This document shows positions 19,338 through 27,900 of a stretch of 64,000 nt of DNA, piece by piece. Position numbers and translations under genes: made by a program. The DNA is from Lederbergia lenta NBRC 16444. GTDB taxonomy: Bacteria > Bacillota > Bacilli > Bacillales > Bacillaceae_C. The DNA lies in NCBI RefSeq assembly GCF_001591545.1, contig NZ_BCVC01000001.1, positions 682,001 through 746,000 on the forward strand, given 5' to 3'. Below the pieces are notes generated by a model. The model searched no databases and was not told the origin of the DNA. It saw only the letters and a list, made by a program, of their open reading frames with translations. The stretch's first letter is position 1. The number at the start of each line of letters is the position of its first letter.

Positions 19338-19507
19338 TACTATGATTTTGCAAGGTCTTACGTTATAATTGGAAGTATGATTTTTTTTGCGGATTATGCT
19401 GTAGATTCACGCGAATACGATACAATAGCGAAGGTAATCATAATAAAGAAAATGAAGGTTAGTTTGCTGAAAATTGACAATTAGCATCAGAAAGGGAGAT
19501 ACATATA

Positions 19508-20530
19508 ATGTTTGGATTCGGGGCGAAAGACCTGGGAATTGACTTGGGGACTGCAAATACATTGGTATTTGCGAAAGGTAAAGGAATTGTCTTACGTGAA
19601 CCATCAGTAGTTGCATTGCAAACAGATACGAAGAAGATTGTTGCGGTCGGAAATGACGCGAAAAATATGATTGGACGAACACCTGGAAATATCGTCGCAT
19701 TACGCCCTATGAAAGATGGAGTTATTGCGGATTATGAAACAACTGCTTCGATGATGAAGTACTATATAAAACATGCAGCAAAAGGCAAAGGATCTTTTGG
19801 TGGAAAACCCCATGTTATGGTATGTGTCCCATCGGGCATTACTGCTGTTGAACAAAGGGCTGTCCTTGATGCAACAAGAGAAGCAGGCGCGCGTGATGCA
19901 TATCCAATAGAAGAACCCTTTGCTGCAGCTATTGGTGCGAACTTACCTGTTTGGGAACCAACAGGAAGCATGGTCGTAGATATTGGTGGTGGAACAACAG
20001 AAGTCGCAGTTATCTCTTTAGGAGGAATTGTAACGAGTATTTCTATTCGTACGGCAGGAGATAATTTTGATGAATCAATAATTGCCTATATTAGAAAGAC
20101 ATATAACTTACTCATTGGTGATCGAACTGCTGAGGCAATTAAAGTAGAGGTTGGTTCTGCAGGGGATACAGAAGGGATTGCGCCGATGGAAATTCGCGGA
20201 CGTGATTTACTGACAGGATTACCAAAAACGATTGAAATTACAGCTAAAGAAATTTCTGGTGCATTACATGATACTGTGTTTACAATTATTGATGCAGTGA
20301 AAAATACACTTGAAAGAACTCCACCTGAACTTTCTGCGGATATAATGGATAGAGGGATTGTACTTACAGGTGGAGGGGCCTTGTTGCATAATTTAGATAA
20401 GGTAATTAGTGAAGAAACACAAATGCCGGTATTAATTGCTGAGGAACCCCTTGATTGTGTGGCAATAGGAACGGGTATGGCATTAGAACATATAGATCTC
20501 TTCAAAAATAAAGCAAAAGAATCTCGATAA
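19508..20530 (+). CDS. mreB: Rod shape-determining protein MreB
   Basis: Actin-like ATPase that forms membrane-associated filaments guiding lateral wall synthesis. 340 residues, including [14 protein letters not shown] (phosphate-1), [14 protein letters not shown] (phosphate-2) and [12 protein letters not shown] (adenosine loop). The ATG at 19508 follows AAAGGGAGA. The roughly 170-base gap after radC holds several AT-rich boxes but no promoter I would commit to. It is the first gene of mreBCD-minCD. Confidence 0.97.
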   Translation: MFGFGAKDLGIDLGTANTLVFAKGKGIVLREPSVVALQTDTKKIVAVGNDAKNMIGRTPGNIVALRPMKDGVIADYETTASMMKYYIKHAAKGKGSFGGKPHVMVCVPSGITAVEQRAVLDATREAGARDAYPIEEPFAAAIGANLPVWEPTGSMVVDIGGGTTEVAVISLGGIVTSISIRTAGDNFDESIIAYIRKTYNLLIGDRTAEAIKVEVGSAGDTEGIAPMEIRGRDLLTGLPKTIEITAKEISGALHDTVFTIIDAVKNTLERTPPELSADIMDRGIVLTGGGALLHNLDKVISEETQMPVLIAEEPLDCVAIGTGMALEHIDLFKNKAKESR

Positions 20531-20534
20531 GGTA

Positions 20535-20570
20535 ATGGTGGCGTCTAAATATTATGCAGACGCCATCCAT
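20535..20570 (+). other. Intergenic hairpin between mreB and mreC
   Basis: TGGCGTCT (20539-20546) and AGACGCCA (20558-20565) pair perfectly around an 11-base loop, with partial extension by ATGG and TCCAT. There is no T-tail. It may be an RNA stability or processing element that lets mreB exceed mreC in amount. Confidence 0.5.
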
Positions 20571-20623
20571 TCATACAGCTATTACAACAGTTGTCGGTTA
20601 ATCAGAAATTAGAGGTGGAAATG

Positions 20624-21475
20624 ATGCCGCATTTTTTTCTTAATAAACGTCTGATTATCCTGCTCGTCAGCATTATTATTCTTGTGTCTTTGATCGGATT
20701 TTCATTACGAGATCGAGAAAATATTTCTCGACCAGAACAGTTTATTAAAGATGTTGTGGGATTTGGCCATTCGCTTGTAGCGAAGCCTGCTCAGGGGATT
20801 GCAAATATGTTCACAAATATGAAGGATCTGCAAAATACATACACAGAAAATAAAAAATTGAAAGCTCGTTTAGAAGGGCTGGCAAAGCTTGAACAGGAAA
20901 TATCAGATTTAAAAAGAGACAATGATGAATTAAGGGATGTATTGGGGAAAACAGATAATCTTCGTGATTATACTGCTATACAGGCAACTGTAGTTAGTCG
21001 TACCCCTGATCGTTGGTATGACAAGATAATTATAAATAAAGGCGAAAAAAGTGGAGTAAAACCTGATATGGCCGTTATTACTGCAAAGGGCTTAGTTGGA
21101 AAAGTAATTAATACTTCGAAGATGACTGCAACAATAGAGTTATTAAGTTCAGATAATACTAAAAATCGAGTATCGGCGCAAATACAAGGAAGTGAAGTCT
21201 ACGGGCTGATCGATGGCTATGACCGTGAAAAAAAACTACTTATGATGAAGGATCTACCAATTGATAAGAAAATAAAAAAAGGACAAAATGTGATTACATC
21301 AGGTTTAGGCGGCGTTTTTCCGAAAACATTAGATATTGGAAAAGTAAAAGAACTTCAGGTGGATCAATATGGTTTAACTCAAATCGCATATATAGAACCT
21401 TCTGCGGATTTTTATGGCTTTGAACATGTGATGGTCATTGTTCGTCCAGAAGACGGAATAAAGGAGGGGGAATGA
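20624..21475 (+). CDS. mreC: Rod shape-determining protein MreC
   Basis: Bitopic membrane protein linking the MreB filament to extracellular wall synthases. MPHFFLNKRLIILLVSIIIL gives a short cytoplasmic tail and one membrane segment (about 8-27). A coiled coil follows (about 60-110), then the beta-rich MreC domain. AGAGGTGG (20611-20618) precedes two adjacent ATGs; the second (20624) has better spacing and matches homologues, with 20621 possible. The length is 283 residues. Its stop overlaps the mreD start. Confidence 0.94.
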   Translation: MPHFFLNKRLIILLVSIIILVSLIGFSLRDRENISRPEQFIKDVVGFGHSLVAKPAQGIANMFTNMKDLQNTYTENKKLKARLEGLAKLEQEISDLKRDNDELRDVLGKTDNLRDYTAIQATVVSRTPDRWYDKIIINKGEKSGVKPDMAVITAKGLVGKVINTSKMTATIELLSSDNTKNRVSAQIQGSEVYGLIDGYDREKKLLMMKDLPIDKKIKKGQNVITSGLGGVFPKTLDIGKVKELQVDQYGLTQIAYIEPSADFYGFEHVMVIVRPEDGIKEGE

Positions 21476-21993
21476 TGAGAAACATTATTCTTCCTTTACT
21501 TTTAACTCTGGCCTTTTATCTGGAAAGCATCTTTGTAGACTTATTACCACCCGAAGCATTTGGAAGTGAAAGAATTGTTGTTCCACATTTTTTACTTACT
21601 TTATTAATTATTATGGGAATATATTACTTACGTAATCACGCGCTACTATACGCAGCGCTATTCGGTTTGCTATTTGACGTTTATTATATGGATATAATCG
21701 GCATATATCTGTTCTTATTCCCGATTGCCGTCTATCTAGCATCGAAAATGATGAGGATTTTGCATGTTAATATTTTTACTGCAGCGATCGCCTTAATAGT
21801 GAATATTGCATTTGTTGAAATCCTTGTCTACATATTTACCGTGCTCGTATTTAGAATTAATATAATACCAAGTGAATTTGGGATGGTTAGATTATTGCCA
21901 ACGCTCATTTTAAACCTTGCTTCTTTTATCTTGATTTTTTTCCCATTTACGAAATTTCTTCAAAAAACGAAAAAAGACATTGTCGAAGATTAA
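21472..21993 (+). CDS. mreD: Rod shape-determining protein MreD
   Basis: Small integral membrane protein of the elongation complex, working with MreC and RodA/PBP2-type synthases. 173 residues with about five membrane segments (ILPLLLTLAFYLESIFV, FLLTLLIIMGIYYL, ALFGLLFDVYYM and others). It overlaps mreC as ATGA, with AAGGAGG at 21461-21467. An ATG three bases later (21475) is equally possible. Sequence conservation in the family is low; operon position secures the call. Confidence 0.93.
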   Translation: MMRNIILPLLLTLAFYLESIFVDLLPPEAFGSERIVVPHFLLTLLIIMGIYYLRNHALLYAALFGLLFDVYYMDIIGIYLFLFPIAVYLASKMMRILHVNIFTAAIALIVNIAFVEILVYIFTVLVFRINIIPSEFGMVRLLPTLILNLASFILIFFPFTKFLQKTKKDIVED

Positions 21994-22130
21994 TCGTAAT
22001 TACAAATTTATATCCACTTTTTTGTGAATAGAGGGAAAATAGTCCCCTTTGTCGAATGCACCAAGAGATGACTTGGGAATGAATATGAGATAATATAAAG
22101 AGAACTCGATGCTTGTTGTTGAAAGGAGAC

Positions 22131-22187
22131 ATGAGGGCATATGATCGTTTGATTAAATTAAGAAAAAGGCAATTCCGCGTTTCTTAA
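22131..22187 (+). CDS. Short upstream open frame in the minC leader (18 codons)
   Basis: AAAGGAG (22122-22128) precedes ATG 22131, which opens MRAYDRLIKLRKRQFRVS and stops at TAA 22185. It is in frame with minC, whose ATG begins 18 bases after this stop and has no binding site of its own. The spacing between AAAGGAG and the ATG is short (2 bases). A 9-bp inverted repeat (22157-22165 with 22180-22188) covers the end of this frame. It may serve to couple minC translation, or may be non-functional. Confidence 0.35.
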   Translation: MRAYDRLIKLRKRQFRVS

Positions 22188-22205
22188 TCTTTTTGCCCGG
22201 ACTAC

Positions 22206-22895
22206 ATGAAAAATAGACAATATGTGATGATAAAAGGCACGAAAAGTGGTCTTTCACTGCAATTAGATGATCGGTGTTCATATGAAGATCTAGTAATAGA
22301 GCTAGAAGACAAACTTGCGGACTTGCAAGGTGTGGACTCAGAAGGTCCGCTAATTTCTGTCCGCATTCAATCAGGAAATCGCTATTTAGATACGGAGCAA
22401 CAAGAAGAATTAAAAGAATTGATACGGCAAAAGCATTATTTGATCGTAGAAGACATTGAGAGTAATGTCATGACGAAAAATGAAGCTTATCAGTTTATTG
22501 ATGAACAAGACATTACTTCTGTATCAACCATTGTTAGATCGGGTCAAGTATTGGAAGTGGTAGGGGATCTACTTCTAGTAGGCGATGTAAATCCTGGAGG
22601 AACGGTGAAAGCTGGAGGCAATATATTTATTATGGGCGCCTTAAAAGGTGTGGCACATGCAGGTTTCACTGGTAAAAAGGAATCTGTAATTGTTGCATCA
22701 TTTATGACTCCATCTCAATTAAGAATTTTTGATAGTATTAGCCGTGCTCCAGACCATTATGAACATGAAGATCAACATCATATGGAGTGTGCTTATATAG
22801 ACAAAAATGATCAAATTGTTATAGATCGTTTACAAGTTTTGAAACATATAAGGCCGGATATTACTAGATTCAAAGGGGGACATTACTATGGGTGA
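22206..22895 (+). CDS. minC: Septum site-determining protein MinC
   Basis: Inhibitor of FtsZ assembly that keeps division away from the poles, acting as a complex with MinD. 229 residues. The N-domain starts MKNRQYVMIKGTKSGLSLQLDD. The C-terminal beta-helix domain contains VRSGQVLEVVGDLLLVGDVNPGG and GVAHAGFTG, which bind MinD. The start aligns with B. subtilis MinC, yet no ribosome binding site precedes it (see the short frame at 22131). It overlaps minD by eight bases. Confidence 0.96.
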   Translation: MKNRQYVMIKGTKSGLSLQLDDRCSYEDLVIELEDKLADLQGVDSEGPLISVRIQSGNRYLDTEQQEELKELIRQKHYLIVEDIESNVMTKNEAYQFIDEQDITSVSTIVRSGQVLEVVGDLLLVGDVNPGGTVKAGGNIFIMGALKGVAHAGFTGKKESVIVASFMTPSQLRIFDSISRAPDHYEHEDQHHMECAYIDKNDQIVIDRLQVLKHIRPDITRFKGGHYYG

Positions 22896-23694
22896 GGCGA
22901 TTGTAATCACTTCCGGTAAGGGAGGAGTTGGGAAAACTACTACCTCCGCAAATCTGGGGACTGCACTTGCCCTACAGGGGAAAAAGGTATGTCTAATTGA
23001 TACAGATATTGGGCTAAGAAACCTTGATGTTGTGTTAGGGCTTGAAAACCGGATTATTTATGATTTAGTTGATGTGGTTGAAGGACGCTGCAAACCTCAT
23101 CAAGCGCTTGTGAAGGATAAGCGTTTTGAAGATAAGTTGTTTTTACTTCCGGCAGCTCAGACGAGTGATAAAACAGCAGTTAGTCCTGATCAAATGAGAC
23201 AGCTTGTCACTGAGATGAAACAAGATTATGATTATATATTAATAGATTGTCCGGCAGGTATTGAGCAAGGGTACAAAAATGCAGTAGCTGGTGCGGATCG
23301 CGCAATTGTTGTAACAACGCCAGAAATCTCTGCTGTTCGTGATGCCGACCGGATTATTGGCTTGCTTGAAAAAGAGGAAAATGTAGAATCTCCAAAGCTG
23401 ATCATTAATAGAATTCGCAGTCAAATGATGAAAAATGGTGATGTACTAGACGTAGATGAAATCGCACAGCATTTATCGATCGATTTGATAGGGATTGTCC
23501 AAGATGATGAACAGGTTATTAAGTCATCAAATCAAGGAGAGCCTATTGCGTTAAATCCAAACAGTAAGGCTTCCATAGCTTACCGGAATATTGCAAGAAG
23601 AATACTTGGTGAATCTGTACCTCTTCAATCACTGGAAGATGAAGATTCAGGTATGTTTGCTCGCATAAAGAAATTTTTTGGTGTTCGTTCATAA
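22888..23694 (+). CDS. minD: Septum site-determining protein MinD
   Basis: ParA/MinD-type ATPase that binds the membrane and recruits MinC. Deviant Walker A KGGVGKTTTSANLG is at residues 10-23. DTDIGLRNLDVVLG and DCPAGIEQG follow. The C-terminal amphipathic membrane-targeting helix is FARIKKFFGVRS. 268 residues. Start ATG 22888 lies inside the last codons of minC with GGGGGA upstream, so translation is coupled. A long-loop terminator follows. Confidence 0.97.
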   Translation: MGEAIVITSGKGGVGKTTTSANLGTALALQGKKVCLIDTDIGLRNLDVVLGLENRIIYDLVDVVEGRCKPHQALVKDKRFEDKLFLLPAAQTSDKTAVSPDQMRQLVTEMKQDYDYILIDCPAGIEQGYKNAVAGADRAIVVTTPEISAVRDADRIIGLLEKEENVESPKLIINRIRSQMMKNGDVLDVDEIAQHLSIDLIGIVQDDEQVIKSSNQGEPIALNPNSKASIAYRNIARRILGESVPLQSLEDEDSGMFARIKKFFGVRS

Positions 23695-23710
23695 ATTGAA
23701 ATAATGATAT

Positions 23711-23777
23711 AAAAAGGTTCTCCTCTAAGTGCCAGACTTTTCAGTTATATTGAAGGGTTGCCGAGGAGAGCTTTTTT
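23711..23777. terminator. Terminator of mreBCD-minCD
   Basis: AAAAAGGTTCTCCTC (23711-23725) pairs with GAGGAGAGCTTTTTT (23763-23777), with one G-U, across a 37-base loop. The right arm ends in a T-run. Confidence 0.75.
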
Positions 23778-23794
23778 GTATTTGAAAGAGAAAA

Positions 23795-23823
23795 GCATAT
23801 TTATTCTGGACGAGTCATATTGT
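23795..23823 (+). promoter_or_regulatory. Sigma-E-type promoter of spoIVFA-spoIVFB
   Basis: GCATATT (23795-23801) is a perfect sigma-E -35. After a 14-bp spacer, CATATTGT (23816-23823) is a partial -10 match. It sits 30 bases before the spoIVFA start and fits the mother-cell timing of the operon. Confidence 0.6.
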
Positions 23824-23853
23824 AGTAGAAAATAGTAAGGGGGATGGTGAGGG

Positions 23854-24615
23854 ATGAATCAGAGAGCTGATGAAATTCGCAAACGGCTTGCTAGGCGCCG
23901 TAAGCAGTATCCCATGAATAATAATAGTGAATTGCATAAGCATCCAACAATACACGAACGTGATATAGATGAGGAACAATCTATATTTCATTCTGAACCT
24001 GATACTACAATTCATCCACTTTGGAACAAAGAATTATTTTTCATGAAAATATTAGGCTCAGCTCTTATCGTATTAATCGTAGCCATTATTTATCAAACAC
24101 CTTCACCCATGTTTGAACAAGCAAGATCTAGTGTACAGGTAACGATGGAGAAGGAATTTCAGTTTGCTGCTGTTGGAAAGTGGTATGAGGGGAAATTTGG
24201 CAAGCCACTTGCGCTATTTCCAACAGCTCCCGAACAATCAGTTGCAACTCCTGATAAGGAGGTATTACAACCCGTCGCTGGTAAAGTGTTAGCGCAATTT
24301 GCAGATGATGGACGGGGCATTATTCTTGAAACTAGTTCTGGAGTGGAAGTGGAAGCAATGACAGAAGGGAGAATCATTTTTGCTGGAAAACAAGAGGATA
24401 TCGGGAATACAGTAATCATTCAACATCCGGATAAATCAGAATCTTGGTACGGGAAATTGGATGAAATTACAGTGAAACCATATGAGAAGGTTTCATCTGG
24501 AAAGACAGTCGGCACAGTTTCTACTGGGCAAGACGGTACAGTTGGAGAATTTTACTTCGCGATTAAGCGAGAGGACAAATTTATTGATCCTATTCAGGTG
24601 ATGAACTTTGATTAA
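23854..24615 (+). CDS. spoIVFA: Stage IV sporulation protein FA
   Basis: Scaffold that holds BofA and the protease SpoIVFB together in the outer forespore membrane. It is cut by SpoIVB to release SpoIVFB activity. 253 residues: a polar N-terminus, one membrane segment (about 64-81, MKILGSALIVLIVAIIYQ), and a degenerate M23/LytM-like domain (about 145-250, VAGKVLAQFADDGRGIILETS to GEFYFAIKRE) lacking obvious metal ligands. GGGGGATGG precedes ATG 23854. It overlaps spoIVFB by eight bases. Confidence 0.93.
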   Translation: MNQRADEIRKRLARRRKQYPMNNNSELHKHPTIHERDIDEEQSIFHSEPDTTIHPLWNKELFFMKILGSALIVLIVAIIYQTPSPMFEQARSSVQVTMEKEFQFAAVGKWYEGKFGKPLALFPTAPEQSVATPDKEVLQPVAGKVLAQFADDGRGIILETSSGVEVEAMTEGRIIFAGKQEDIGNTVIIQHPDKSESWYGKLDEITVKPYEKVSSGKTVGTVSTGQDGTVGEFYFAIKREDKFIDPIQVMNFD

Positions 24616-25474
24616 ATATTTTCAACTTGTGCAGAAGATTTATATACATCCTCTTTTTTGGGGAGTTACTGGTTTGGCAATTATGACGGGATACTTTTGG
24701 GAGTTACTTGCATTATTTGGTATTGTATTCTTACATGAAATGGGACATGCGATAGCTGCTCAATATTTCGCATGGAAAATACAAAGAATAAAAATTCTTC
24801 CTTTTGGTGGAATATGCGAAGTGGATGAACATGGAAACAAGCCAATGAAAGAAGAGTTAATCATTATAATGGCTGGACCGATGCAGCATGGTGCAATAGC
24901 TATTTTAATAATTGTTTTACAATATTTTTCAATTATCACACCGGAATACACACAACTTCTATTCCAGTTTAATTTGATGATACTATTATTCAATCTTCTC
25001 CCAATTTGGCCACTCGACGGAGGAAAGTTAGTTCAATTATTTCTTGCCTCACGAAAACCGTATTTAGATGCCTATAAACAATCTGTCATTAGTTCCTTCA
25101 TTATCCTACTTGGACTTCATGCGATTGTTTTATTGTTTGCCCCCTTTAATATGCAGTTATGGCTAGTCCTCGTTTATTTGTATATAGGGCTGTGGATGGA
25201 GTGGAAACAGCACCACTTTACATTTATGCGATTCTTACTGGAAAGACATTATGGTAAGCAACAAGACCTTAAACTCCTTCAGCCTATAGATGCAAATGGC
25301 GAAGATTTTTTATATCATTCGATGGAAAAATTTCGTAGAGACTGTAAGCATATTATCCATGTTGGAGGTGGGAATACACTCCTTGGAAAATTGGATGAAA
25401 ATGAGCTAATGTATGCTTATTTTACTGAAAAACAGGTAAACGCAAAGTTGAAAGAGATTGTTTATTATGATTGA
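24608..25474 (+). CDS. spoIVFB: Pro-sigma-K processing protease SpoIVFB
   Basis: Intramembrane zinc protease (site-2 protease family) that cleaves pro-sigma-K in the mother cell. 288 residues, the B. subtilis length. Zinc ligands are in HEMGH (residues 43-47), and Asp137 in NLLPIWPLDGG is the third ligand; these match the B. subtilis numbering. Six membrane segments and a C-terminal CBS-like region (about 215-288) follow. The start is TTG at 24608, inside the spoIVFA end, with CAGGTGA upstream, so translation is coupled. Confidence 0.96.
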   Translation: MIKYFQLVQKIYIHPLFWGVTGLAIMTGYFWELLALFGIVFLHEMGHAIAAQYFAWKIQRIKILPFGGICEVDEHGNKPMKEELIIIMAGPMQHGAIAILIIVLQYFSIITPEYTQLLFQFNLMILLFNLLPIWPLDGGKLVQLFLASRKPYLDAYKQSVISSFIILLGLHAIVLLFAPFNMQLWLVLVYLYIGLWMEWKQHHFTFMRFLLERHYGKQQDLKLLQPIDANGEDFLYHSMEKFRRDCKHIIHVGGGNTLLGKLDENELMYAYFTEKQVNAKLKEIVYYD

Positions 25475-25514
25475 CTATGCCTATTTTCAAAGTTACATTA
25501 TAAGCAAGCTCATG

Positions 25515-25548
25515 TAGGGGCCCGCAGAAGAAGGCTGGTCCTTTTTTT
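25515..25548 (+). terminator. Probable terminator after spoIVFB
   Basis: An imperfect GC-rich stem (AGGGGCC with GGCTGGTCCT) ends in CTTTTTTT at 25541-25548. Pairing is partial. Confidence 0.45.
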
Positions 25549-25575
25549 GTATTCCCATTTATGATGACTAGGAGA

Positions 25576-25597
25576 TGCAGGCGCCTTGCGCTTTCTT
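25576..25597 (+). repeat. Short GCGCC-rich repeat fragment
   Basis: GCAGGCGCCTTGCGCTTTC at 25578-25596 resembles GGGCGCCTGGCGCTTTC at 30411-30427, the right end of a dispersed repeat copy. It is probably a remnant of that family upstream of rng. Confidence 0.35.
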
Positions 25598-25616
25598 CAG
25601 GAAGGTGAGAAATAGA

Positions 25617-27092
25617 TTGAATGAAATTATAATTGATGCAAGTGTAGCTGAAAAACGATTTGCAGTGAAGGAGGACGGTTTGGTGACTACTTTATTTATT
25701 GAGCAGCCAACGGACCGTTCAGATGTAGGAAATATATATTTAGGGCGAGTGGAAAGTGTAAGACCTGGTATGAATGCTGCGTTTATAAATATTGGGACTA
25801 AAAAGAATGGATTTCTACAAAAGGATCAGATTCCAGCATTTATCCACTCTACAAGTGAAACAAAGAATATAAAACCTATATCTCATTTTCTAAAAGAAGG
25901 CGAGAAAATACTTGTACAAATAAAAAAAGATGAAACAGGAACAAAAGGTCCGTTATTAACCGCTATTATTGAATTTACAAGCTCGAACATAGTTTATATG
26001 CCTGAAGGAAAATATATTTCCGTTTCTAAAAAATTGGAAGAAGAAGAAAGAAATACATGGCGGAATTTAATCGTAAAGAAGAGATGTGGTCAAGAAGGTT
26101 TCGTTATCCGAACAGCAGTGATAAACAGTAGTGAAGAGGAAATTTCACAGGAAATAGCTGCACTACGGAGCGAGTATATGCAGTTGAAAACATTGGCTAA
26201 CACAAGAAAAGCTCCTGCTATCTTAGTGGAAATGTCTAATTTTACCGAAGAATTAAGACATGAGTTAAGTCGCTTACAATCCGGAACTGTTTTCTCAAAC
26301 ACACGGAATGTAATCGAGCCTCTGCGTTTAACGAACAGCTCTAATTGGTCCTTTCAATTTCATCATCAACGAGAGAATATTTTTTCCAAACATCAACTTG
26401 AAACCGAACTTGAGAAAGCTCAAAGGCAAATGATTTATTTGGATGATGGTGCATATATTGTGATTAATGAAACAGAAGCGGCTGTCGTTATCGATGTAAA
26501 TACGGGGAAATTTACCGGAAAGCAATTGGCGGCAGACACGATTAGGAAAACGAATCTTGCGGCCTCGCACGAAATTGCAAGACAACTGCGGATCAGGGAC
26601 TATGGTGGCATTATATTAGTTGACTTTATCAATATGAAGTCCATAAGAGATAGAAATAAAGTACAAGAAATCTTTGTAACAGCATTAAAAACGGATCCCA
26701 AACATATTCGTGTGGTTGGTTTTACGCCGCTTGGCATTTTTGAGTTAACTAGGAAACGGACAAAACAGTCGCTATCAGATACCACACAGACTGAATGTGC
26801 TGTGTGCAGAGGGTCTGGAAAAGTGGATAGCCCTGAAACAATAGCTTTTAGGCTTGAAAGAGAATTACACGGATTACCAAGAGGGGAATTTGAAGCAGTG
26901 TTAGTTGAGTGTGATAACATAACAAGATCTACTTTTGCAGGGGAAAATAATCGAGATTTAAAGAGAATAGAGGAAAGCCTACATATGAAAATTTTATTCA
27001 AAGTGATTAATAATGGGAAGTATGAGTATTATCTTCGTCAGTTTGACACAGTGGAAAATATTCAGGCAAAACTTACTGGCGAAAACCGTTGA
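25617..27092 (+). CDS. rng: Ribonuclease E/G family endoribonuclease
   Basis: Single-strand-specific endoribonuclease of the RNase E/G family, acting in rRNA and mRNA maturation. 491 residues. S1 domain about 35-120 (GNIYLGRVESVRPGMNAAFINIG). The catalytic aspartates lie in VVIDVNTGKFTG and GGIILVDFINM. The Zn-link cysteines are in CAVCRGSGKV. The start is TTG at 25617, eight bases after AGGTGA; upstream in-frame codons run into the repeat fragment. B. subtilis lacks this gene, which here sits between spoIVFB and rplU. Its end overlaps the rplU promoter. Confidence 0.92.
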   Translation: MNEIIIDASVAEKRFAVKEDGLVTTLFIEQPTDRSDVGNIYLGRVESVRPGMNAAFINIGTKKNGFLQKDQIPAFIHSTSETKNIKPISHFLKEGEKILVQIKKDETGTKGPLLTAIIEFTSSNIVYMPEGKYISVSKKLEEEERNTWRNLIVKKRCGQEGFVIRTAVINSSEEEISQEIAALRSEYMQLKTLANTRKAPAILVEMSNFTEELRHELSRLQSGTVFSNTRNVIEPLRLTNSSNWSFQFHHQRENIFSKHQLETELEKAQRQMIYLDDGAYIVINETEAAVVIDVNTGKFTGKQLAADTIRKTNLAASHEIARQLRIRDYGGIILVDFINMKSIRDRNKVQEIFVTALKTDPKHIRVVGFTPLGIFELTRKRTKQSLSDTTQTECAVCRGSGKVDSPETIAFRLERELHGLPRGEFEAVLVECDNITRSTFAGENNRDLKRIEESLHMKILFKVINNGKYEYYLRQFDTVENIQAKLTGENR

Positions 27093-27116
27093 CAATAGTC
27101 AATAAAATATGATAGT
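27089..27116 (+). promoter_or_regulatory. Probable promoter of rplU-prp-rpmA
   Basis: TTGACA (27089-27094), 16-bp spacer, GATAGT (27111-27116). The -35 overlaps the rng stop codon. Confidence 0.5.
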
Positions 27117-27133
27117 ATTTTTATGTTAGATTG

Positions 27134-27220
27134 TAGCACCCGTGCTACAACCGCCCAAGACTGGTTTATAAGATTTTGTCTATTGACAAAACACCTTATC
27201 TTGGCGAGTCTGAGTCTATT
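27134..27220 (+). ncRNA. L21 (rplU) leader RNA
   Basis: Autoregulatory ribosomal leader of the Firmicutes L21 type. Key landmarks: TAGCACCCGTGCTA (hairpin, 27134-27147), ACAACCGCCCAAGACTGG (27148-27165) and CTTGGCGAGTCTGA (27199-27212), which pair to form the core. It precedes the rplU binding site at 27221. The function, binding of L21 to its own mRNA, is inferred from the family. Confidence 0.8.
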
Positions 27221-27235
27221 AAGGAGGTGCAATGC

Positions 27236-27544
27236 ATGTACGCAATTATTGAAACTGGCGGAAAACAACTTAAAGTTGAAGAAGGTCAAGCTATTTACAT
27301 TGAAAAATTGGATGCAGTTGAAGGTGATACATTTACTTTTGACAAAGTTCTTTTTGTTGGTGGCGAAGACGTGAAAGTGGGCAGCCCTTTAGTTGAAGGA
27401 GCTACTGTCACAGCTAAAGTTGAAAAACAAGGTCGTCAAAAGAAACTTGTTGTATTCAAATATAAAGCGAAGAAAAACTACCACAAAAAACAAGGTCATC
27501 GTCAACCATACACGAAAGTTATCGTTGAAAAAATCAACGCATAA
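27236..27544 (+). CDS. rplU: 50S ribosomal protein L21
   Basis: Ribosomal protein binding 23S rRNA domain I. 102 residues, [14 protein letters not shown] to YTKVIVEKI. It ends with the [16 protein letters not shown] signature of bacterial L21. ATG 27236 is chosen because AAGGAGGTG (27221-27229) precedes it. An in-frame ATG at 27176 falls inside the leader RNA. First gene of rplU-prp-rpmA. Confidence 0.98.
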   Translation: MYAIIETGGKQLKVEEGQAIYIEKLDAVEGDTFTFDKVLFVGGEDVKVGSPLVEGATVTAKVEKQGRQKKLVVFKYKAKKNYHKKQGHRQPYTKVIVEKINA

Positions 27545-27555
27545 TATGGTGATTT

Positions 27556-27888
27556 ATGATTAAAGTTCAGGTAATAAGAAAAGATGACGGGGAAATTGTT
27601 TCGTTTATGATGAAGGGTCATGCCCAATTTGCCGAGCGTGGACAAGATATTGTTTGCGCTGGAGCATCGGCAGTAGCGTTTGGAAGCATTAATTCAGTAT
27701 TCGCTCTAACAGGGGTTGAACCTGATATAGAGCAATCTGAAGGTGGTTTTCTTAAGTGTACGATACCCGATCATCTTGATAAAGAGTCTTCTGAAAAGGT
27801 TCAACTTTTATTAGAAGGTATGATCATTTCCTTGCAGACAATTGAACGAGATTATCAGAAATATATTCAAGTTACTTTTCAAAAATAG
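27556..27888 (+). CDS. prp: Ribosomal-processing cysteine protease Prp (YsxB)
   Basis: Removes the N-terminal extension of ribosomal protein L27 in Firmicutes. The catalytic pair His22 and Cys34 lies in KGHAQFAERGQDIVCAGASA at the same numbering as in the Staphylococcus enzyme. 110 residues. It sits between rplU and rpmA, next to its substrate. The rpmA start here carries the matching LDLQFFA cleavage signal. Confidence 0.95.
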   Translation: MIKVQVIRKDDGEIVSFMMKGHAQFAERGQDIVCAGASAVAFGSINSVFALTGVEPDIEQSEGGFLKCTIPDHLDKESSEKVQLLLEGMIISLQTIERDYQKYIQVTFQK

Positions 27889-27900
27889 GAGGTGGAACAC

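Noticed and set aside
22141-22152. Three-codon frame (ATG ATC GTT TGA) after GAGGG in the minC leader
   Set aside because: Too short to evaluate; the in-frame 18-codon frame is a simpler candidate.
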